A DNA stretch of 64,000 bases from an uncultured Rhodospira sp. (GTDB lineage: Bacteria > Pseudomonadota > Alphaproteobacteria > Rhodospirillales > Rhodospirillaceae): NCBI RefSeq assembly GCF_937138205.1, contig NZ_CAKZOT010000047.1:1-64000 (forward strand). The letters run 5' to 3'. The notes beneath the pieces are model-generated. The model worked only from the letters and a program-made list of their open reading frames with translations, was not told the DNA's origin and made no database searches. Of this stretch, positions 60,141-64,000 are shown one piece after another. Each line of letters begins with the position of its first letter. The stretch's first letter is position 1. A program made the translations under genes and the position numbers.

Positions 60141-60489
60141 ACGGGCGCGCCCCCCAGCAGGCCCAAGCCCGACTCGCCCCGATCGGCGCTATCGTCATCA
60201 CACTCTTTCCGCCGAAGCGGCGGCACTTCGCTCGCGAGACGACGTGACTCGCCATTGCGAACCCTCGTCGCAAGACGAGGGTGAAGCAATCCAGGGCGTA
60301 AAACGCAAATATCCGCCCTGGATTGCTTCGTCACTTCGTTCCTCGCAATGACAAACGGAAACGAAGTTGTGTGAATCAGATGGCCGATCGGCGAGGGGCG
60401 GCGCGCCCGCGCATTCCCCTGTTGCCAGTGCGGCGGCGGTGCGGTAAGGCCCCGCCACGTCTTCTCCGAGTCAACCGAACAGGCGCCCG
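60141..60489. other. Intergenic region filled by the MITE-like element
   Basis: 349 bp between the MCP gene and ychF; almost all of it is the element at 60185-60385 and its flanking direct repeats. The ychF promoter must lie in the last 100 bp. Confidence 0.7.
60185..60385 (-). mobile_element. MITE-like palindromic element, copy 2
   Basis: Inverted relative to 6340-6539. Ends GGCGCTATCGTCATCACAC (60185-60203) and GTGTGAATCAGATGGCC (60369-60385). It contains the same ordered blocks: the ccgccgaagcggcgg hairpin, gacgtgactcgccattgcga, ccctcgtcgcaagacgaggg, gcaatccag/ctggattgc and ctcgcaatgac. CCGATCGGCG flanks it on both sides (60179-60188 and 60384-60393). No coding capacity. Confidence 0.7.
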
Positions 60490-61593
60490 ATGGGATTCAA
60501 CTGCGGCATCGTCGGCCTGCCCAACGTGGGCAAGTCCACGCTCTTCAACGCGCTCACCGCCACGGCGGCGGCGCAGGCGGCCAACTTTCCGTTCTGCACC
60601 ATCGAGCCCAACGTGGGCCGCGTGGCCGTGCCGGACGACCGGCTGGACAAGCTGGCGGTGCTGGGCAAGTCGGCCAAGGTGATCCCCACCCAGCTTGAGT
60701 TCGTGGACATCGCCGGGCTGGTGCGCGGCGCGTCCAAGGGCGAGGGCCTGGGCAACCAGTTCCTGGCCAACATCCGCGAGACGGACGCCATCGTCTCCGT
60801 CCTGCGCTGCTTCGAGGACGAGAACGTCACCCACGTGGATGGCTCGGTCGACCCGGTGCGCGACGCCGAGACCATCGAGACGGAACTGCTGCTGGCCGAC
60901 CTGGAGAGCCTGGAAAAGCGCATCGTGCCGCTGGGCAAGAAGGCCAAGGGCGGCGATGCCCTGGCCAAGGCGCAGATCGCCGTCATGGAGCCGGCGCTGG
61001 CGCTGCTGCGCGAGGGCAAACCGGCGCGCCTGGCGAAACCGGACGATCCCGAGGCGCTGAAGCTGTTCCATCAGCTCAACCTGCTGTCCACCAAGCCGGT
61101 GCTCTACGTCTGCAACGTCGATGAGGGATCGGCGGCCGAGGGCAACGCGTTCTCCGCCAAGGTGGCGCAGAAGGCGGCGGCCGAGAGCGCGGCCCATGTG
61201 GTCATCTCGGCGGCCATCGAGGCCGAGGTGGCGCAACTGGAGGACCCGGACGAGAAAGCGGCCTTCCTGGAGGATCTGGGGCTGGCCGAAACCGGCCTGA
61301 CCCGGGTGATCCGCGCCGGCTACGGGTTGCTGGACCTGCTGACGTTCTTCACCGTGGGGCCGAAGGAGGCGCGCGCCTGGACCGTGCGACGTGGCGCCAA
61401 GGCGCCGGAGGCGGCCGGGGTCATCCACACCGACTTCGAGCGCGGCTTCATCCGCGCCGAGACCATCGCCTACGACGATTTCATCGCCTGCGGCGGCGAA
61501 CAGGGCGCCAAGGACACCGGCAAGATGAGGTCCGAAGGCAAGGACTACGTCGTCCAGGACGGCGACGTGGTCCACTTCCTGTTCAACGTGTAA
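60490..61593 (+). CDS. ychF: Ribosome-binding GTPase/ATPase YchF
   Basis: 367 residues, Obg-related: GLPNVGKSTLFNALT Walker A, FCTIEPNVGRVAVPD, LEFVDIAGLVRGASKGEGLGN switch, the NVDE variant of the NKxD position (NVDEGS), and a C-terminal TGS domain (FFTVGPKEARAWTVRRG). A near-universal housekeeping gene; ATP preferred over GTP in the family. Confidence 0.95.
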   Translation: MGFNCGIVGLPNVGKSTLFNALTATAAAQAANFPFCTIEPNVGRVAVPDDRLDKLAVLGKSAKVIPTQLEFVDIAGLVRGASKGEGLGNQFLANIRETDAIVSVLRCFEDENVTHVDGSVDPVRDAETIETELLLADLESLEKRIVPLGKKAKGGDALAKAQIAVMEPALALLREGKPARLAKPDDPEALKLFHQLNLLSTKPVLYVCNVDEGSAAEGNAFSAKVAQKAAAESAAHVVISAAIEAEVAQLEDPDEKAAFLEDLGLAETGLTRVIRAGYGLLDLLTFFTVGPKEARAWTVRRGAKAPEAAGVIHTDFERGFIRAETIAYDDFIACGGEQGAKDTGKMRSEGKDYVVQDGDVVHFLFNV

Positions 61594-61646
61594 TACCAAG
61601 CGCCGGCAATCTCGACACGTTTTCCGGACCGTCGGCACATTACCTT

Positions 61647-61754
61647 GGGAGATCCCTCGCGTCCTAACGGACGCTTCGGGATGACGGGCACTGGTTAGGA
61701 AAAACAAAGGAATACGTCATCCCGAGCGAGCGAAAGCGAGCCGAGGGATCTCCT
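61647..61754. repeat. Second-type palindromic repeat between ychF and sodB
   Basis: GGGAGATCCCTCG (61647-61659) pairs with CGAGGGATCTCC (61742-61753); inside, CGGGATGACG and CGTCATCCCG also pair, and a gcgagcgaaagcgagcc word lies at the right. A related layout but different sequence from the attgcgag family. Confidence 0.8.
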
Positions 61755-61846
61755 GGGCCGGCACGACGCCCGGCCCAGGAAGAGGGGTCACTGCGTCTGT
61801 CCGTTGGTGCAACACGCTACACCAAAGTGCGCGTGTGCGTGCGCGG

Positions 61847-61878
61847 GAAACCGGACCCGACGCAGTGGGTCCGGTTTC
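61847..61878 (-). terminator. sodB terminator
   Basis: 12-bp perfect stem GAAACCGGACCC with its complement (61847-61858 and 61867-61878), 8-nt loop, 12 bases after the sodB stop. On the minus strand the stem ends in GTTTC followed by a short C-rich tail, so T-run is weak. Confidence 0.7.
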
Positions 61879-61890
61879 GCACGGTCGGTG

Positions 61891-62490
61891 TTACGACGCC
61901 TTGGCCAGGTTCTCGTTCACCGCGTCCCAGTTGACGAGGTTGTCCAGCCAGGCGCTCAGATAGTCCGGGCGGCGGTTCTGGTAATCCAGGTAGTAGGAGT
62001 GCTCCCAGACGTCGCAGCCCATCAGGGCGGTTTGTCCGCTGATCAGCGGGTTTTCGCCGTTCGGCGTCTTGGTGATCTTCAGATCACCGTTGTCCAGGAC
62101 CAGCCAGGCCCAGCCCGAACCGAACTGGCCCACGCCGGCGGCCTTGAACTGTTCCTTGAAGTCATCCACGGACCCGAACGCCGACGTGATCCGGTCCTTG
62201 ATCTCTCCGGTCGGTTCACCGCCGCCGCCGGGTTTCATCACCACCCAGAACAGGTTGTGGTTCCACACCTGGGCGGCGTTGTTGAACGCGGCGGTGTTCT
62301 TGTCGGTCCAGGCAGCCTTGACGACCTCTTCCAGAGGCATGTCGGCCATCGGCGTGCCTTCGATCAGCTTGTTGATGGTGTTGACGTAGGTCTGATGGTG
62401 CTTGCCGTGATGGAAATCCAGCGTCTGCGCCGACATGTGCGGCTCCAGCGCGGAGCGGTCATACGGCAGGGAAGGCAGTTCGAACGGCAT
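61891..62490 (-). CDS. sodB: Superoxide dismutase, iron type
   Basis: 199 residues. Metal ligands are His27 in DFHHGKHHQTYVN, His in AQVWNHNLFW, Asp in DVWEHSYYLDYQN and the following His. The GGGGEP motif favours iron over manganese. It removes superoxide in the cytoplasm. The start at 62490 (MPFELPSLPYD) matches the family. 33 bp from the divergent next gene. Confidence 0.95.
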   Translation of the reverse strand: MPFELPSLPYDRSALEPHMSAQTLDFHHGKHHQTYVNTINKLIEGTPMADMPLEEVVKAAWTDKNTAAFNNAAQVWNHNLFWVVMKPGGGGEPTGEIKDRITSAFGSVDDFKEQFKAAGVGQFGSGWAWLVLDNGDLKITKTPNGENPLISGQTALMGCDVWEHSYYLDYQNRRPDYLSAWLDNLVNWDAVNENLAKAS

Positions 62491-62523
62491 TCTAAACCTC
62501 GTTTGAAAGGGTGAGTGCAAACG

Positions 62524-63477
62524 ATGGCGGGACCAGACACAAGGGTAGATAGGCCCCACACCCCGCCCTGTGAAGGTGGGGGGCCAGGAAATGAGGCCGA
62601 CGCACCGGTTCGGGGCGCCCCGCTGTCCCCGTCGGCCGAGCAGCTTCGGCGCACAGATCGGGACCGGTTCGTGCTCACCCTGCTGGCCCCGCCGCAGCGC
62701 CGTCCGGCCCTGTTCGCCCTGTTCGCGTGGCACGTTGAGCTGGCCCGGGTGCCCTTCATGGTCTCCGATCCCATGGCCGGCGCGGTGCGCCTGCAATACT
62801 GGCACGACCTGGTGCTGGCCGACGACCCCATGGCGGCGGCGCGCGGCCATCCGATGGCGGAGGAGCTTGCGACCCGCGTCCTGCCCGACCTGTCGGCCAA
62901 GGACCGGGGGTTGCTTGTGGCGCTTCTGGAGGCCTGCGTCGAGGATCTGCCGCCCGATCCGCCGCCGGACGACGCGGCCGTCTTGCGCGTGGCGGACCGG
63001 ACGTCGGGCGCGCTGAGCCAGATCGCCGCCCGCCTGCTGGGCGTCGATGACCCAGCCAGCCGTGCCGTGGCGCGCCATGCCGGCACCGCCTGGGGGCTGG
63101 TGGCGCTGGCCCGGGCGACGCCAGCGCTGATCAACGCCGGGCGCCTGCGGTTGCCGGTGGCGGTCGTGCGCGCGGCCGGCCGGGAGCCCAGCACCGTCCT
63201 GGCTGGCAATGATACGGATCGACACGGCATTCGCGCCGGGGTGGCCGTGCTGTCGGCCCTGGCCGCCCGGGAGCTGGCGCAGGTCCGGGCCGTGACGGGC
63301 GACAGCGGCCGGCGGCTCGATGCCCGCGTGCGACCGCTGGCGCGTCAGGCGATCCAGGCGGCGCACGGCCTGAGGACTTTAAAACGTCTCCGTTACGATC
63401 CATATGATTCGCGTATGGCAGCCCTGCGCCCACCGTTGGTCCGCCTGGTCGGTGATCGTCTGATCCGGGGCGCCTGA
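62524..63477 (+). CDS. Squalene/phytoene synthase-family protein (NDUFAF6-like)
   Basis: 317 residues from ATG 62524 (or GTG 62515). It has the fold's helices: LFALFAWHVELARVPFMVSDPMAGAVRLQYWHD and SQIAARLLGVDDPASRAVARHAGTAWGL. The aspartate-rich DxxxD catalytic motifs of true squalene/phytoene synthases are not evident. Alphaproteobacterial members resemble the complex I assembly factor NDUFAF6. The first 30 residues are low-complexity. Confidence 0.75.
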   Translation: MAGPDTRVDRPHTPPCEGGGPGNEADAPVRGAPLSPSAEQLRRTDRDRFVLTLLAPPQRRPALFALFAWHVELARVPFMVSDPMAGAVRLQYWHDLVLADDPMAAARGHPMAEELATRVLPDLSAKDRGLLVALLEACVEDLPPDPPPDDAAVLRVADRTSGALSQIAARLLGVDDPASRAVARHAGTAWGLVALARATPALINAGRLRLPVAVVRAAGREPSTVLAGNDTDRHGIRAGVAVLSALAARELAQVRAVTGDSGRRLDARVRPLARQAIQAAHGLRTLKRLRYDPYDSRMAALRPPLVRLVGDRLIRGA

Positions 63478-63879
63478 GCCCTCGTCGGACCGGCGGTCAT
63501 TGCTTCGCCTGAAGAACGATCGGCCACCGGGCGCCGCGGCCGGGCCGCGGCCGCGCTCCGCCTGGGCCGGAAAATAGACGCCGAATCAAGATCTTAACCT
63601 GGAAGACCGCGTCAAATGAGAAACAAACTCGCGGTTTCTTTGATGCGAATCGCATATAGTGCACGCATGTCATGTAATACCGCAAACAGAGGGCCCTGAC
63701 TCATCCATCGCTGTTTCAACCGCGCGAACAACACCGTGCGGCAGTTTGGAGGGTTGCCTAATCCACCACAAACCGATAAGCTGTTAACCAATTGGTAGCC
63801 ATAATTGAATCACAGTATGATGGATGTGGTGTCAGACGACATGGTGTCAGACAGGGGTTTGATGTCGACGGAGGCCGAG
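63478..63879. other. Intergenic region near the right edge
   Basis: No gene. It holds a GC-rich imperfect inverted repeat (about 63533-63558), an AT-rich part, and the perfect palindrome ATGCGA-A-TCGCAT (63644-63656), a candidate operator. Near 63801-63825 an AT-rich patch (ataattgaatcacagtatga) could be a promoter for the next gene. Confidence 0.45.
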
Positions 63880-64000
63880 ATGAACAGAAACAACTGCTCC
63901 CCACTTGAGCATCTTGCCGGGGTCGCGGCGGTTGTCGGCCTCAGCATGGTCCTTCACACGGCCCTGACGACGGGCAGCGTCTTCTTCGCGCCGGAGCGAG
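63880..64000 (+). CDS. Partial gene running off the right edge
   Basis: 40 residues seen (MNRNNCSPLEHLAGVAAVVG then LSMVLHTALTTGSVFFAPER). A GGAGG ribosome site lies just before the ATG at 63880. The hydrophobic stretch LAGVAAVVGLSMVLHTALTTG may be a signal peptide or membrane helix. No family can be named from the fragment. Confidence 0.6.
   Translation, partial: MNRNNCSPLEHLAGVAAVVGLSMVLHTALTTGSVFFAPER

Noticed and set aside
1-64000. tRNA, rRNA, CRISPR arrays and prophage
   Set aside because: No cloverleaf-like sequence ending in CCA context, no rRNA signature, no regularly spaced direct repeats and no phage gene cluster was seen; without a covariance-model search weak RNA genes could be missed.

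Overview
This is a GC-rich, gene-dense chromosomal window from an alphaproteobacterium, most likely of the order Rhodospirillales. The basis is inference from layout and families: petABC divergent from trmL, gltD upstream of gltB as in Azospirillum, a short hprK followed by rapZ, a mannose-type EIIA, HPr and EI, the cca/DUF6111/NUDIX/DUF1285/moxR block, and abundant attgcgag-type palindromic repeats. No tRNA, rRNA, CRISPR array, prophage or complete insertion sequence was seen. Most of the window is ordinary core metabolism; the unusual parts are the repeats, a few sensory and envelope loci, and small toxin-antitoxin modules.

Layout. 0.5-9.2 kb: a polyamine locus in two halves, potG-potH-potI on the plus strand and spuC-potF on the minus strand, separated by a Uma2-family gene and prpE; related inverted repeats flank the first half. 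9.4-14.2 kb: ada, paaK, a CoxE-like VWA protein, a phd/vapC-type pair and a DUF2442 gene. 14.2-19.7 kb: a secreted Ala/Pro-rich protein with a small membrane partner, then aroK-aroB and a CBS-domain CorC-like protein. 20.1-26.5 kb: the cytochrome bc1 operon petABC, trmL, cca, DUF6111, a CoA-type NUDIX hydrolase and DUF1285. 26.6-30.1 kb: a MoxR ATPase, a c-heme HAMP sensor and a Ser/Thr kinase with two C-terminal repeats. 30.1-31.3 kb: a NicO-type Ni/Co exporter and its CsoR/InrS-like repressor. 31.5-35.7 kb: hprK-rapZ-EIIA-HPr-EI, a regulatory PTS without a sugar permease.

35.9-50.0 kb: an EF-hand protein, two VPLPA-CTERM proteins with shared upstream DNA modules, dps, a small HTH protein, brnT/brnA, an RND pump divergent from a SqrR/BigR-like ArsR repressor, DUF2065, two glycosyltransferases and uppP. 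Glycosyltransferases, UppP and CTERM-anchored proteins together point to surface polysaccharide and envelope work. 50.3-56.6 kb: gltD and gltB (glutamate synthase). 56.8-63.5 kb: a small membrane protein, CsbD, a CBS protein, a PAS plus MCP aerotaxis-like pair, ychF, sodB and a phytoene-synthase-like protein. A gene runs off the right edge.

The most notable observations are: (a) a roughly 200-bp MITE-like palindromic element in two copies, each with terminal inverted repeats and a 10-bp flanking direct repeat; (b) a possible repeat-mediated inversion that split a spuC-potFGHI operon; (c) a c-heme sensor next to a Ser/Thr kinase where MoxR loci usually carry DUF58/VWA genes; (d) shared cis-modules upstream of both VPLPA-CTERM genes; and (e) a persulfide-sensor-like repressor divergent from an RND pump.
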